Origin: JBFMDN01 sp040753915
GTDB taxonomy: Bacteria > Desulfobacterota > Desulfomonilia > Desulfomonilales > Desulfomonilaceae
Reading direction: 5' to 3'
NCBI GenBank assembly: GCA_040753915.1
Contig: JBFMDN010000001.1
Span: forward strand, 62,001-126,000
Length of the DNA stretch: 64,000 nt
Below, piece by piece: positions 34,742 through 43,646 of the stretch; positions within the stretch are counted from its first letter, which is position 1; the number at the start of each line of letters is the position of its first letter. A program made the position numbers and the translations under genes. Under the pieces are notes generated by a model that was not told where the DNA came from, did no database searches, and saw only the letters and a list, made by a program, of their open reading frames with translations.

Positions 34742-35155
34742 ATGGAAACAAACCCTAGGAAAATAGTCGTATATTACTGCCGGAATCTCCGATTGTTCAA
34801 TGGTGGTGGACAGAAGATATACGAAAGGTCAAGACCAGGTTTGAAGCTGGTGGCTGTGCCCTGCTCCGGCAAGGTGGAGGCCCACCACCTCCTCAAGACG
34901 CTGGCAGGAGGAACTGACGGCGCGTTGGTGCTTGCCTGCGCTGAAAAGGCCTGCCAGTATCTGGAAGGATCCAAGCGATCTCACAAGCGGGTAGCCTATG
35001 CTCGAGCGTGGCTGCAAAGAATCGGGATGGAGCCCGACCGCTTGGCATTTATTCACCTACCGCCAATGGATCTCTCCGAGCTGGACAAAGTCCTCGAGGA
35101 ATTTACGAGCACATTGGAATCTTTCGAGAAGATACCGGCCGCTGCTAACATCTAA
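34742..35155 (+). CDS. MvhD-like hydrogenase/heterodisulfide-reductase delta subunit
   Basis: 137 residues. The pattern VVYYCRNLRLFNGGG, VPCSGKVEAHHLLKTLAGGTDGALVLACAEKACQYLEG matches the MvhD/FrhD-type fold. That fold carries a [2Fe-2S] cluster and passes electrons to HdrA in methanogens and sulfate reducers. Cysteines are present at the expected places, though the first CxxC is reduced to one cysteine. HdrA is not in the window, so electrons may go instead to MetV/MetF directly. The start is ATG 34742 (or TTG 34736). Confidence 0.7.
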   Translation: METNPRKIVVYYCRNLRLFNGGGQKIYERSRPGLKLVAVPCSGKVEAHHLLKTLAGGTDGALVLACAEKACQYLEGSKRSHKRVAYARAWLQRIGMEPDRLAFIHLPPMDLSELDKVLEEFTSTLESFEKIPAAANI

Positions 35156-35262
35156 GGACGTCGACGACCTTCGATACACACGATAGCGCGGGGTGCATGC
35201 GGCACGGCATTCCATGCCGGACGTAAGAATTTCAGCGGGTCAGGCGGCCAAGGAGGAAATCT

Positions 35263-35931
35263 GTGATCGTTGCAGAGATTAAGGCAATTGATGCCATCAG
35301 GGAGATGATTGATCGATATTCAACAATCCTCGTAGTGGGATGCGATTCCTGCGTGGCGGAATGCGCGTCGGGGGGGCACCGGGAAACCATGCTCCTGGCA
35401 GCCGCGCTGAAGCTCTCATACGCGAAGGACAACAGGAATCCAAAGATCACCGAGGCCTGCCTCGACAGGCAATGTGTTGACGACTTCATTGAAGGCATTG
35501 CCCATCTAGTGCCAGACCACGAGGCTATTTTGTCCCTGGGCTGCGGTGCAGGAGTGCAGGCTTTGGCCAGGGTGTACGCGGACAAGCCGGTGGTTCCTGC
35601 TCTCAACACGCTCTTTATTGGGGAGACTGAAATGAGGGGCGTGTGGCAGGAGAATTGTCTCGGCTGCGGAAACTGTAAGCTGGGATACTTCGGCGCCGTC
35701 TGTCCGGTGACGCGCTGCTCGAAAAAGTTGATGAACGGTCCGTGCGGAGGATCGATTCAAGGCAGGTGTGAAGTTCGTCCGGACATCCCTTGCGGATGGG
35801 ACATGATCATCAAACGACTTGAGGCTCTCGGCGAACTTGATAGACTGAAAGAATATGTTGCCCCGGTTGATTGGTCTACCTCTCATGCCGGGGGTCCACG
35901 CAGAGTTATCAGGGAGGATCAAAAACCGTGA
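35263..35931 (+). CDS. metV: MetV-type methylene-THF reductase partner protein
   Basis: 222 residues. The C-terminal half has a dense cysteine pattern (ENCLGCGNCKLGYFG, CPVTRCSKKLMNGPCGG) that fits the zinc/iron-sulfur domain of MetV, the small subunit of anaerobic methylene-tetrahydrofolate reductases. The N-terminal half is Rossmann-like with VVGCDSCVAECASGG. MetV binds MetF and carries electrons to its flavin. The GTG start has AGGAGG 6 bases before it. Its stop overlaps metF by GTGA, so the two are coupled. Confidence 0.85.
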   Translation: MIVAEIKAIDAIREMIDRYSTILVVGCDSCVAECASGGHRETMLLAAALKLSYAKDNRNPKITEACLDRQCVDDFIEGIAHLVPDHEAILSLGCGAGVQALARVYADKPVVPALNTLFIGETEMRGVWQENCLGCGNCKLGYFGAVCPVTRCSKKLMNGPCGGSIQGRCEVRPDIPCGWDMIIKRLEALGELDRLKEYVAPVDWSTSHAGGPRRVIREDQKP

Positions 35932-36851
35932 AGACCGAAAGTCGTTTGGAAAAAGTCTTAAAGGGCGGGCATTTCGCAGTTACGGCAGAGTGCGGACCTT
36001 CCAAGGGTGCTGATGTCGAAGCGCTCAAGAAGAAGGCGGAATTCTTGCGGGGCCGGGTCGATGCGGTCAATGTTACGGACAATCAGACTGCTATCGTTCG
36101 GATGTCGTCCGTGGCTGCCAGCGCCATTCTCAAGGGAATCGGGCTGGAACCCGTTCTGCAAATGGTGACGCGAGACCGAAACCGTATTGCACTGCAGAGC
36201 GATCTTTTCGGGGCTTATGCGCTCGGCATCAACAATGTGCTGTGCCTCACCGGCGATCATCAGAGCTTCGGAAATCAGAAGCAGGCTGCGGGCGTATTCG
36301 ATCTCGATTCCATCCAGCTCATTCGGACAGTGCGGGACATGCGCGACAAAGGCACGATCATCGGAGGCGAGGAAATACAGGTTCCGCCCCGCATGTTCAT
36401 TGGGGCAGCGGCGAATCCTTTTGCAGATCCCGTGAACTGGCGAGTGGTACGTCTCGCAAAGAAGATCGAAGCGGGCGCGGATTTCATTCAGACCCAATGC
36501 ATTTACAACATGGAACGCTTCAAGAATTTTATGCAACAGGCTTATGACATGGGTCTGACGGAGCAGGCTTTCGTTCTTGCCGGAATTACTCCGCTGAAGA
36601 ATGCTGGTATGGCCCGATACATGGCCACGAAGGTTGCGGGGATAGAAGTACCGGAAAAGCTGATCGACAGGATCGCCTCTTTGCCCAAGGAAAAGCAGGC
36701 CGATGAAGGGATCAAGATAGCGGTGGAGACCATCGAGCAAGTGCGCCAGATCAAAGGCGTGGCAGGAATACACTTGATGGCAATTGAGTGGGAGCACAAG
36801 GTTCCCGAAATACTTGACGCGGCGGGTCTCAGCCAAAGACCCGAGGTTTGA
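35928..36851 (+). CDS. metF: 5,10-methylenetetrahydrofolate reductase
   Basis: 307 residues of TIM-barrel type. ECGPSKGADVEALKKKA, the NVTDNQ motif, LCLTGDHQSFGNQK and QCIYNMERFKNFM fit MetF. The enzyme reduces methylene-THF to methyl-THF with FAD, for methionine synthesis or the methyl branch of the Wood-Ljungdahl pathway. With metV and an MvhD-like gene upstream, the C1/energy role is more likely than the methionine role alone (inference). The GTG at 35928 is chosen over an upstream frame start because it overlaps metV as GTGA. Confidence 0.93.
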   Translation: MKTESRLEKVLKGGHFAVTAECGPSKGADVEALKKKAEFLRGRVDAVNVTDNQTAIVRMSSVAASAILKGIGLEPVLQMVTRDRNRIALQSDLFGAYALGINNVLCLTGDHQSFGNQKQAAGVFDLDSIQLIRTVRDMRDKGTIIGGEEIQVPPRMFIGAAANPFADPVNWRVVRLAKKIEAGADFIQTQCIYNMERFKNFMQQAYDMGLTEQAFVLAGITPLKNAGMARYMATKVAGIEVPEKLIDRIASLPKEKQADEGIKIAVETIEQVRQIKGVAGIHLMAIEWEHKVPEILDAAGLSQRPEV

Positions 36852-36918
36852 TGCGACAACGGGGTCGGGCCTGTTTGCCTTGTCCCGCTTGGCGATTCAT
36901 TTCAGCATAGGAAAAACA

Positions 36919-38301
36919 ATGCCCACGAAGTACCACATAGACGTGCATCCCACCGCGAGCAGATTCCCCACAATAGGACGATCGGGAATCGTGGATTGGG
37001 GCGAAGGATGCCTCAAGTGTGCTCAATGCGTGAAGCATGCGTGCATTTATCAGGCCTACCGGGACCGTTTCTTCTCCTCTGATATCTTCGGAGACACGAT
37101 CGACGAATTGTGCAAGAGCTGCTTCCGCTGCGTTCAAGGGTGCCCAAAGCGATTGATTCACAAGACTGTCAATCCTGAATGGGAAGCCCTTGGCGACGAC
37201 GTGTACACTCCCGAAGTCATTACCATAACATGGAACCAGGCTCAGTCCGGCAAGATCCCCGTCTCTGGCGCCGGCTACGGTGGAGCGTTTGCAGGCGATG
37301 GCTTCGATTCCATGTGGACGGACATGAGTGAGATCGTTCGGCCGACTCGTGACGGAATCCACGGCAGAGAGTACATATCCACGGTGGTTGACATTGGCAG
37401 GCGCCCGATGAGACTGGAATTCGATGGCGATCGGCTTCTTACCCAATTGGCCCCGTCTATCCGAATCCCCATTCCCATCATCTTCGACCTCTTTCCCTTT
37501 GGGAGACTGTCGTCAGCGTTATGGAGAGCAGTAGCTCAAGCCGCTGCTCGCCTCGGGACCCTGGCAATTGTGCCTCGAGCAGAAGCCAGTAATCTCGATG
37601 ACCTCGCAGCCAATCTTGTCCCCTACTTGGGTACAGACCGCGTCGATCCTGTATCGATGAAGGGATACCGGATGGTTGAGATCGCTGACAGCGAAGACGC
37701 TCTGCTGAGAATGGCTACCTTCAAGCGTGCCAGGCCCGATCTCCTGGTTTCCGTACGGATGAAGGCCTATTCAAGCGCTGAGCAAATCGGCCGAGTACTG
37801 GAGCTTCACGAAGCAGGAGCAGACATGATCCACTACGTCGCGGACGAGCGCGGCCGCGAGCCGGGAGTGGAAAATGGGCTACACGTTAAGGACATAATTC
37901 GAGAGGTCCATCGGGTCCTCATGACCGAGGGTTTACGGGACGAGATCACCTTCATGTGCTCGGGCGGCTTGGGCATGGCGGAGCACGTTATCAAATCGAT
38001 GCTTTGCGGGGCCAACCTCGTTGGGGTAGACGTGCCGCTCTTGATTGCTCTGGAATGCCGGGTGTGCCGAAACTGTCGGGAGGGTGGGGAATGCCCCGTA
38101 CGTATGGAAAAAATTGATCCTCAATGGGGAAGCCGGCGAATCGTGAATCTGGTGGGCGCCTGGCACAACCAATTGCTCGAAATGATGGGAGCCATGGGGA
38201 TTCGAGAAGCGCGGCGGCTGCGCGGTGAGCAAGGACGAGTGATGTTCATGGAGGACCTCGAAACGGACACGTTTGCTCAACTCTTCGGCGGTCGCGATTG
38301 A
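36919..38301 (+). CDS. Glutamate-synthase-related ferredoxin/FMN-domain protein, degenerate paralogue
   Basis: 460 residues. Two [4Fe-4S] ferredoxin motifs (CLKCAQCVKHAC and CKSCFRCVQGC) precede a TIM-barrel-like domain and end with a cysteine cluster (CRVCRNCREGGEC) in the place of the glutamate-synthase [3Fe-4S] site. Compared with the next gene, the barrel lacks the GEGGYP, KPGLGGHLLG and GGTGA motifs needed for FMN/oxoglutarate chemistry; SGGLGMAEHV remains. It may be a partner or electron-transfer subunit rather than an active synthase (inference). The ATG at 36919 has AGGA 7 bases before it. Confidence 0.75.
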   Translation: MPTKYHIDVHPTASRFPTIGRSGIVDWGEGCLKCAQCVKHACIYQAYRDRFFSSDIFGDTIDELCKSCFRCVQGCPKRLIHKTVNPEWEALGDDVYTPEVITITWNQAQSGKIPVSGAGYGGAFAGDGFDSMWTDMSEIVRPTRDGIHGREYISTVVDIGRRPMRLEFDGDRLLTQLAPSIRIPIPIIFDLFPFGRLSSALWRAVAQAAARLGTLAIVPRAEASNLDDLAANLVPYLGTDRVDPVSMKGYRMVEIADSEDALLRMATFKRARPDLLVSVRMKAYSSAEQIGRVLELHEAGADMIHYVADERGREPGVENGLHVKDIIREVHRVLMTEGLRDEITFMCSGGLGMAEHVIKSMLCGANLVGVDVPLLIALECRVCRNCREGGECPVRMEKIDPQWGSRRIVNLVGAWHNQLLEMMGAMGIREARRLRGEQGRVMFMEDLETDTFAQLFGGRD

Positions 38302-38319
38302 TAGGGAAGTAAGGAAGAA

Positions 38320-39861
38320 GTGGACATGCATTACAGAAACGTCTGGACTGAAGTTCCCTCCGCGGTCGTGGTGAACACCCCGTCACGATTCGGGCGTGCC
38401 ATCGGCAAGTATGTTGTGGCCGTATCGGACGCGTGCACTGATTGTTTGAAGTGTGTCGCCGTCTGTCCTACCGGAGTGTTTCAGGCTCGGGGAGGAAAGC
38501 TTGTTCCTCCGTTGGATCACCGGTGTCTCGGAGTCGAGTGCGCAAAAAAATCTGATCGTTGTGTCCGGAACTGTCCCGAGGACGCAATTCGAGTTTCGTT
38601 GAACCCAAGTTGCTCGGCGCTCGGTGACAAGCGATGGACCCCGGATCTTCTTATCAGCACGTGGTACATGGCAGAAACAGGGAGCCTGCCGGAGAACGAC
38701 GTGGAATATCGGGTAGGTGGATCGGGCGGCGGCTTTGACAAGCTCCGTTTCCTCTTCCCGAAGCAGCCTCCAAGGCCGACTCTAGACAAGAAGTGCATCG
38801 ATACTTCCATCAGTCTGAACAAGCGTGACGACGGACGGTTGAAGATCGACATAGGAATTCCCGTGTACGGCGGCGGCATGTCCTTCGGATCTATCAGCCA
38901 GATCACGATGTTAAGTCGAATCAGGGCGTTTGCGGCGTGGAATTCCTTCACCTGCACCGGCGAGGGTGGGTATCCGGAAGCCCTCTATCCATTTGACGAT
39001 TTCATCATAACCCAGGTTGCCACAGGGCTATTCGGCGTACGGGAAGAAACAATCCAGAGAGTGAAGATCGTTGAATTCAAGTACGCCCAGGGAGCCAAGC
39101 CCGGATTAGGGGGGCACCTTCTTGGCCCCAAGGTAACCGAGGCAGTTGCGAGGATACGCGAAACGGTTCCCGGCTCGTCCTTATTCAGTCCCTTCCCCTT
39201 CCATTCCGTCTATTCCGTGGAAGACCACAAGAAGCACGTCGACTGGATCAAGGCTACGAACCCCAAGGGACTCGTGTCGGTCAAGGTTTCTACGCCCACG
39301 GATGTGGACATGGTGGCGGTTGGATCCTATTACGCGGGGGCGCATATCATTCACATCGACGGTTCCTACGGTGGCACGGGAGCAGCGCCGGACGTTGCGA
39401 AAAAGAATATCGCCATGCCCATCGAATACGCTATCCCGAAGGTCCACAATTTCTTGAGAAACGAAGGCGTGAGGGACCAAATCACCCTAATTGCTTCAGG
39501 AGGCATCCGGACCGCGTACGACGTGGCAAAGGCTATCGCCCTGGGGGCGGATGGTGTTGTGACAGGGACCTCCGATCTCGTGGCCCTCGAGTGCGTCAGG
39601 TGTCACAACTGCGAGAGCGGCCGCGGATGTGCTCGAGGGATAGCAACGACAGACTTGGAGCTTGTGGGGCTCATGGATCTCACCTGGGGATCTCAACGGA
39701 TTATCAACATGCTGTCCTGCTGGAAAAACCAATTGCAGGAAATTCTCTTCCGTTTCGGCATGGAGAGCGTCAGGGAATTGGTCGGCCGGACGGATATTCT
39801 TGCCCATCTGGATTACAACACGGACGTACCTGACGACGACATTCGTGTTCCGCAACAGTGA
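38320..39861 (+). CDS. Glutamate synthase FMN-domain subunit with ferredoxin motifs (GltB-like)
   Basis: 513 residues. The N-terminal ferredoxin region has CTDCLKCVAVCPTG and further cysteines. The FMN/oxoglutarate barrel retains GMSFGSIS, TGEGGYP, KPGLGGHLLGP, DGSYGGTGAAP and the C-terminal cluster CVRCHNCESGRGCARG. It should convert 2-oxoglutarate plus ammonia to glutamate, with ammonia from the next gene's amidotransferase. This split layout is the archaeal type of glutamate synthase. It starts 18 bases after its paralogue, and its stop is immediately followed by the amidotransferase gene. Confidence 0.88.
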   Translation: MDMHYRNVWTEVPSAVVVNTPSRFGRAIGKYVVAVSDACTDCLKCVAVCPTGVFQARGGKLVPPLDHRCLGVECAKKSDRCVRNCPEDAIRVSLNPSCSALGDKRWTPDLLISTWYMAETGSLPENDVEYRVGGSGGGFDKLRFLFPKQPPRPTLDKKCIDTSISLNKRDDGRLKIDIGIPVYGGGMSFGSISQITMLSRIRAFAAWNSFTCTGEGGYPEALYPFDDFIITQVATGLFGVREETIQRVKIVEFKYAQGAKPGLGGHLLGPKVTEAVARIRETVPGSSLFSPFPFHSVYSVEDHKKHVDWIKATNPKGLVSVKVSTPTDVDMVAVGSYYAGAHIIHIDGSYGGTGAAPDVAKKNIAMPIEYAIPKVHNFLRNEGVRDQITLIASGGIRTAYDVAKAIALGADGVVTGTSDLVALECVRCHNCESGRGCARGIATTDLELVGLMDLTWGSQRIINMLSCWKNQLQEILFRFGMESVRELVGRTDILAHLDYNTDVPDDDIRVPQQ

Positions 39862-39869
39862 GGTTGGAA

Positions 39870-42533
39870 ATGAAACGAAATTCTCAGTTCGCAGACCAGA
39901 TCATATCCTCGCGCTTGCGCGAACGTGGGAGGAGCGTATTTTCTTCTAACCTCAAGCGTGAAGACGAAGGCGGGTGCGGCGTCACCGGGTTTGCCGCAAA
40001 CGTTCCCGTCGCGGGAAAGCACATATTCGAGCCCTCTGTTCGAATGCACAACCGAGGCAATGGGAAAGGGGGAGGAATTGCCGCGGTCGGGGTCGATCCG
40101 GAGGCGATGGGCGTGAGCCGCGAGGTGCTCGATTCTCACTATCTTCTCAACGTCGCGCTATTGGATCCCGCAAGCCTGTCGGAAGTCAAAGAGTCTTTTG
40201 TAAAGCCCTTTTTCCACATCGCTGAGGAGCACAAGCTCGACCACATAAAAGATTTCCGGGATCTCGAAGGCCTCGAGGTCAAGCCCCCGGAAATCTGGCA
40301 GGCGTTCGTTCGTGTGAAGCCTGACGTGCTGGATTCTTTTAAGCGGGAAAACGGCTTCCACGGGATGCCCGATCGATTCGCAGAAGACGAGTTCGTGAGC
40401 CGCAATAGCTTTCGGTTGAACAAGAAGCTTTACAGCTCCCTTGGGGAAAAGCAAGCATTCGTCATGTCCCACGGCCGGAACGTTATGATCCTGAAGATCG
40501 TGGGGTACGCGGAAAACGTTGTTCGCTACTACAGGCTCGAAGATTTCCGAGCTCACGTCTGGATCGCCCATCAGCGGTATCCCACTCGAGGTCGAGTCTG
40601 GCATCCTGGCGGTGCGCACCCTTTTACCGGACTCAATGAGGCCCTTGTACACAACGGCGACTTTGCGAACTATCACGCGACCTGCGATTATCTAAAGCAG
40701 AGGGGCATGGAACCCCTCTTCATGACTGACACAGAAGTGAGTGTCATGCTGTTCGATCTGTGGAACCGGGTGTACGGGTATCCCCTTGAAGTCATTATCG
40801 AAGCTCTCGCTCCCACCGGAGAGTTGGACTTCGATTTGCTTCCTCCCGAGAAGCAGGCGCTCTACGACGCTATCCAGTCCACTCACATTCATGCGGCCCC
40901 AGACGGGCCGTGGTTCTTCATCATTGCACGAAACATCCCGGAGGAGAATACCTATCAGCTTATCGGGATCACCGACACGGCTATGCTTCGTCCTCAGGTC
41001 TTCTCGCTTTACGACGGTGAAGCTCAGGTGGGCCTCATTTGCTCTGAGAAACAGGCTATCGACGCCACTCTGAGGTCGTTGGCAGCCGAAGATCCTCGAT
41101 TCAGTACCGTGGCGGACAAGTACTGGAACGCGCGAGGCGGTTCCTCTTCGGATGGCGGAGCGTTCGCGTTCAATGTGTCCCCTGACGGGAATGGGGGCCG
41201 AAGGCTGTCCTGTTATGACAAGTTCGGACGCCAGGTCACGGTGGATGCCCGGGAACCCCTGGACATGACGGTTTCCGTCGTGAAACCCCCGCTCTATGAT
41301 GCCGAGATCGCTCCTCTTCTGAGCGGAGTCCTGAATCAGGGTGACCCCCGGAAGATCTTCGAGCTCTTCCGGATGAGAGCAGCAGAATGGGATTACACGA
41401 CACTACGGCTTGTGGTACGTGATCTGGGGCGCAGAGCCCGCTCGAAAAAAGACGCGCTCGAACCGGTAATCGAAGCGCTCACGCTTCTTCTGGATCGAAA
41501 ATTTCCGATGGGGACGAAGAAAAGGTCTGCGCTGGTTAGAATCGTCACGGAGGAACTGAACGAAATTTTCCGATCGCTTCCCCCGATCACTGAAGTCGTC
41601 AAAATCGGCCGGTACTCCAGGGTGGATTTTGGGTCTCGAGAAGCGTTGCGACCGCCCATAGCAGTCGAACAGTGCCTCGTGGTTGATGCTTCGGACTTTC
41701 CTCCAGAAGGCGAGGACTGTGACTCGGTGCTCCTGGTACACGCGTTCCAGATGGGATGGAAGAGATTCATCGTATTCGACTTGAGGGGGCAGCGGTTCGA
41801 GGGCTGTGGCTTCGGTCCGATGACCGATGCAGTGCGTATCGATCTGTACGGGTCTTCCGGCGATTACGTTGCCAGCGGCATCGATGGAATGGAGGTGGTC
41901 GTCCACGGAAACGCCCAGGATCAGATAGGCCAGATAATGAAGCGCGGGGTGCTGGTTGTCCACGGCGACGTAGGCCAGTGCTTCCTCTACGGGGCCAAAG
42001 GTGGCTCGACCTTTGTCTTGGGAAACGCGGCCGGCAGGCCGTTGATCAACGCTGCCGGGCGTCCGCGGGTCGTCATCAACGGCACCGCTCTGGACTTTCT
42101 TGGAGAGAGCTTCATGGCAGGCGACCCTCTCAACGGAGGAGGGTTCGTCATCGTGAACGGGATGACCATGAACGAGGATGGCGTCATAGAATTCCTTGAC
42201 AGGCCCTACCCCGGCTCGAACCTTTTCTCCCTGGCTTCCGGAGGGGCCCTGTATGTGCGTGATCCCCACCGTGTTCTTGTGGACGAACAACTGAATGGTG
42301 GTCGGTTCGCGGAACTATCCGTGGAAGATTGGAACCTTATCCACCCTTACCTCCAGGAGAATGAACGCCATTTTGGCATAAAAGTGGAAGAATTGCTTAC
42401 CGTGGACGGCGTTCGCCGCACCCCCCGGGAAGTGTACCGGAAAGTGGAAGCTGTGCCGCTTGCCGTGCTCACCCTTATTCCCGAGACAGATGATTCTGTG
42501 TGGGACGCGGACCAGAAGGCCCAGGTGGGATAG
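39870..42533 (+). CDS. Glutamate synthase glutaminase (class II) plus GXGXG-domain subunit
   Basis: 887 residues. The catalytic cysteine of the class II amidotransferase is in EGGCGVTGF (about residue 36), so a propeptide of about 35 residues must be removed. The glutaminase domain (about 36-420) has YPTRGRVWHPGGAHPF and EALVHNGDF. The C-terminal half ends in a GXGXG domain (YGSSGDYVASG, VVVHGNAQDQIG, VVHGDVGQCF, GGSTFVLGN). It supplies ammonia to the FMN subunit upstream. The ATG 39870 has GAGG 6 bases before it. The three genes form one operon with metF. Confidence 0.85.
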   Translation: MKRNSQFADQIISSRLRERGRSVFSSNLKREDEGGCGVTGFAANVPVAGKHIFEPSVRMHNRGNGKGGGIAAVGVDPEAMGVSREVLDSHYLLNVALLDPASLSEVKESFVKPFFHIAEEHKLDHIKDFRDLEGLEVKPPEIWQAFVRVKPDVLDSFKRENGFHGMPDRFAEDEFVSRNSFRLNKKLYSSLGEKQAFVMSHGRNVMILKIVGYAENVVRYYRLEDFRAHVWIAHQRYPTRGRVWHPGGAHPFTGLNEALVHNGDFANYHATCDYLKQRGMEPLFMTDTEVSVMLFDLWNRVYGYPLEVIIEALAPTGELDFDLLPPEKQALYDAIQSTHIHAAPDGPWFFIIARNIPEENTYQLIGITDTAMLRPQVFSLYDGEAQVGLICSEKQAIDATLRSLAAEDPRFSTVADKYWNARGGSSSDGGAFAFNVSPDGNGGRRLSCYDKFGRQVTVDAREPLDMTVSVVKPPLYDAEIAPLLSGVLNQGDPRKIFELFRMRAAEWDYTTLRLVVRDLGRRARSKKDALEPVIEALTLLLDRKFPMGTKKRSALVRIVTEELNEIFRSLPPITEVVKIGRYSRVDFGSREALRPPIAVEQCLVVDASDFPPEGEDCDSVLLVHAFQMGWKRFIVFDLRGQRFEGCGFGPMTDAVRIDLYGSSGDYVASGIDGMEVVVHGNAQDQIGQIMKRGVLVVHGDVGQCFLYGAKGGSTFVLGNAAGRPLINAAGRPRVVINGTALDFLGESFMAGDPLNGGGFVIVNGMTMNEDGVIEFLDRPYPGSNLFSLASGGALYVRDPHRVLVDEQLNGGRFAELSVEDWNLIHPYLQENERHFGIKVEELLTVDGVRRTPREVYRKVEAVPLAVLTLIPETDDSVWDADQKAQVG

Positions 42534-42845
42534 TCCCGCCACAAAAAGAAAAAGGCCCTCGCGAATCTCGTCGCGGAACGTTCCATGAGCGCAGCGCACT
42601 TGAGCCCTTTCTCATAGCGTGCAAATACCAACCCGGACGAACTGCAGGGTCGGATAGGTCTCCAACGTTTTCCCTGCACGTCTCTCCTCCTCCTCCGTCC
42701 TCATTGGGAGGCAGGTCGGTGCGTGCCGTTGGCCTCTGGCTCGTCACGGTGCGGTGAAGAGATCCCTGACAAGAAATCGGACATTTCCCGGGCCAAGTGC
42801 TGTATACTTCGTCCTAAGATCCCCGGCTCGTTTGGAGGCGCAAGC
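42534..42845. other. Gap of 312 bases before ubiE
   Basis: No gene seen. It contains a short inverted repeat TGCAGGG (42642-42648) / CCCTGCA and a TATACT box (42802-42807) that lacks a good -35. An earlier start for the methyltransferase in this gap is possible but not supported. Confidence 0.4.
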
Positions 42846-43592
42846 ATGGTCGACCGTGCGGACCGGCAGCGGAGGCAGGATTCTTTGATCAGTGCGGAAG
42901 ATAATCGATCGATGTTCGACCACATAGCCCGGTACTATGACACTACGAATCGCATACTGTCCTTTGGCCTTGATTCGCTGTGGAGACGCCGTGCCATTTC
43001 CCGATTGGCCTTGATGATGGGGAGCACGTACCTCGATGTAGGATGCGGCACCGGCGACATGGCCATGGAAATTGTCAAGCGAGCACCGGGAAGCAGAGTG
43101 ATCGGCATCGACCCGTCTGAAGGAATGCTCGAAGTGGGACGCGAGAAGATCGCGACCCAGGGATTGGATCAGTCAATTATCCTTCTCAAGGGAGACGTTC
43201 TCGACCTCCAATTCTCCGATGACACCTTTGACGGTGCAATTACAGCATTCTGCATCCGAAACGTGACCGATCGCAAGCGGGGCCTGTCGGAAATATTCCG
43301 GGTGGTTCGACCGGGGGGCCTGCTGGTGATTCTCGAGCTGACCGAGCCGCAGGGGCCCATCATGAGGCCCCTGTTCCGATTCTACGGTAAAGTATTCATG
43401 CCCGGGCTCACTACGATTCTCTCTTCTCGGTCCGCGTACAAGTACCTCACGGATTCCATGGCTGACTTCCCGAATCCGCATGACATCTTGCGTCTGATGG
43501 GAGAAGTGGGGTTCATCAATCGCAAATATGGGCATATGACCGGCGGGATCGTCACCCTGTTTGAGGGGCAGGTTCCACAGGCCCGCGGTTGA
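42846..43592 (+). CDS. ubiE: Ubiquinone/menaquinone biosynthesis C-methyltransferase
   Basis: 248 residues of the UbiE/MenG family. The SAM site is YLDVGCGTGDMAMEIVKRAP; MFDHIARYYDTTNRILSFGLD at the start, then FCIRNVTDRKRGLSE and PGGLLVILELTEPQ in the core, are diagnostic. In an anaerobe the likely product is menaquinone. The ATG at 42846 has TTTGGAGG 7 bases before it; a longer frame upstream lacks the family pattern. Confidence 0.92.
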   Translation: MVDRADRQRRQDSLISAEDNRSMFDHIARYYDTTNRILSFGLDSLWRRRAISRLALMMGSTYLDVGCGTGDMAMEIVKRAPGSRVIGIDPSEGMLEVGREKIATQGLDQSIILLKGDVLDLQFSDDTFDGAITAFCIRNVTDRKRGLSEIFRVVRPGGLLVILELTEPQGPIMRPLFRFYGKVFMPGLTTILSSRSAYKYLTDSMADFPNPHDILRLMGEVGFINRKYGHMTGGIVTLFEGQVPQARG

Positions 43593-43646
43593 CACGCTCT
43601 TCCCACGTGGTTGTTCCTGTTCCGCTCGTGTGCTAGATTACGCTCC

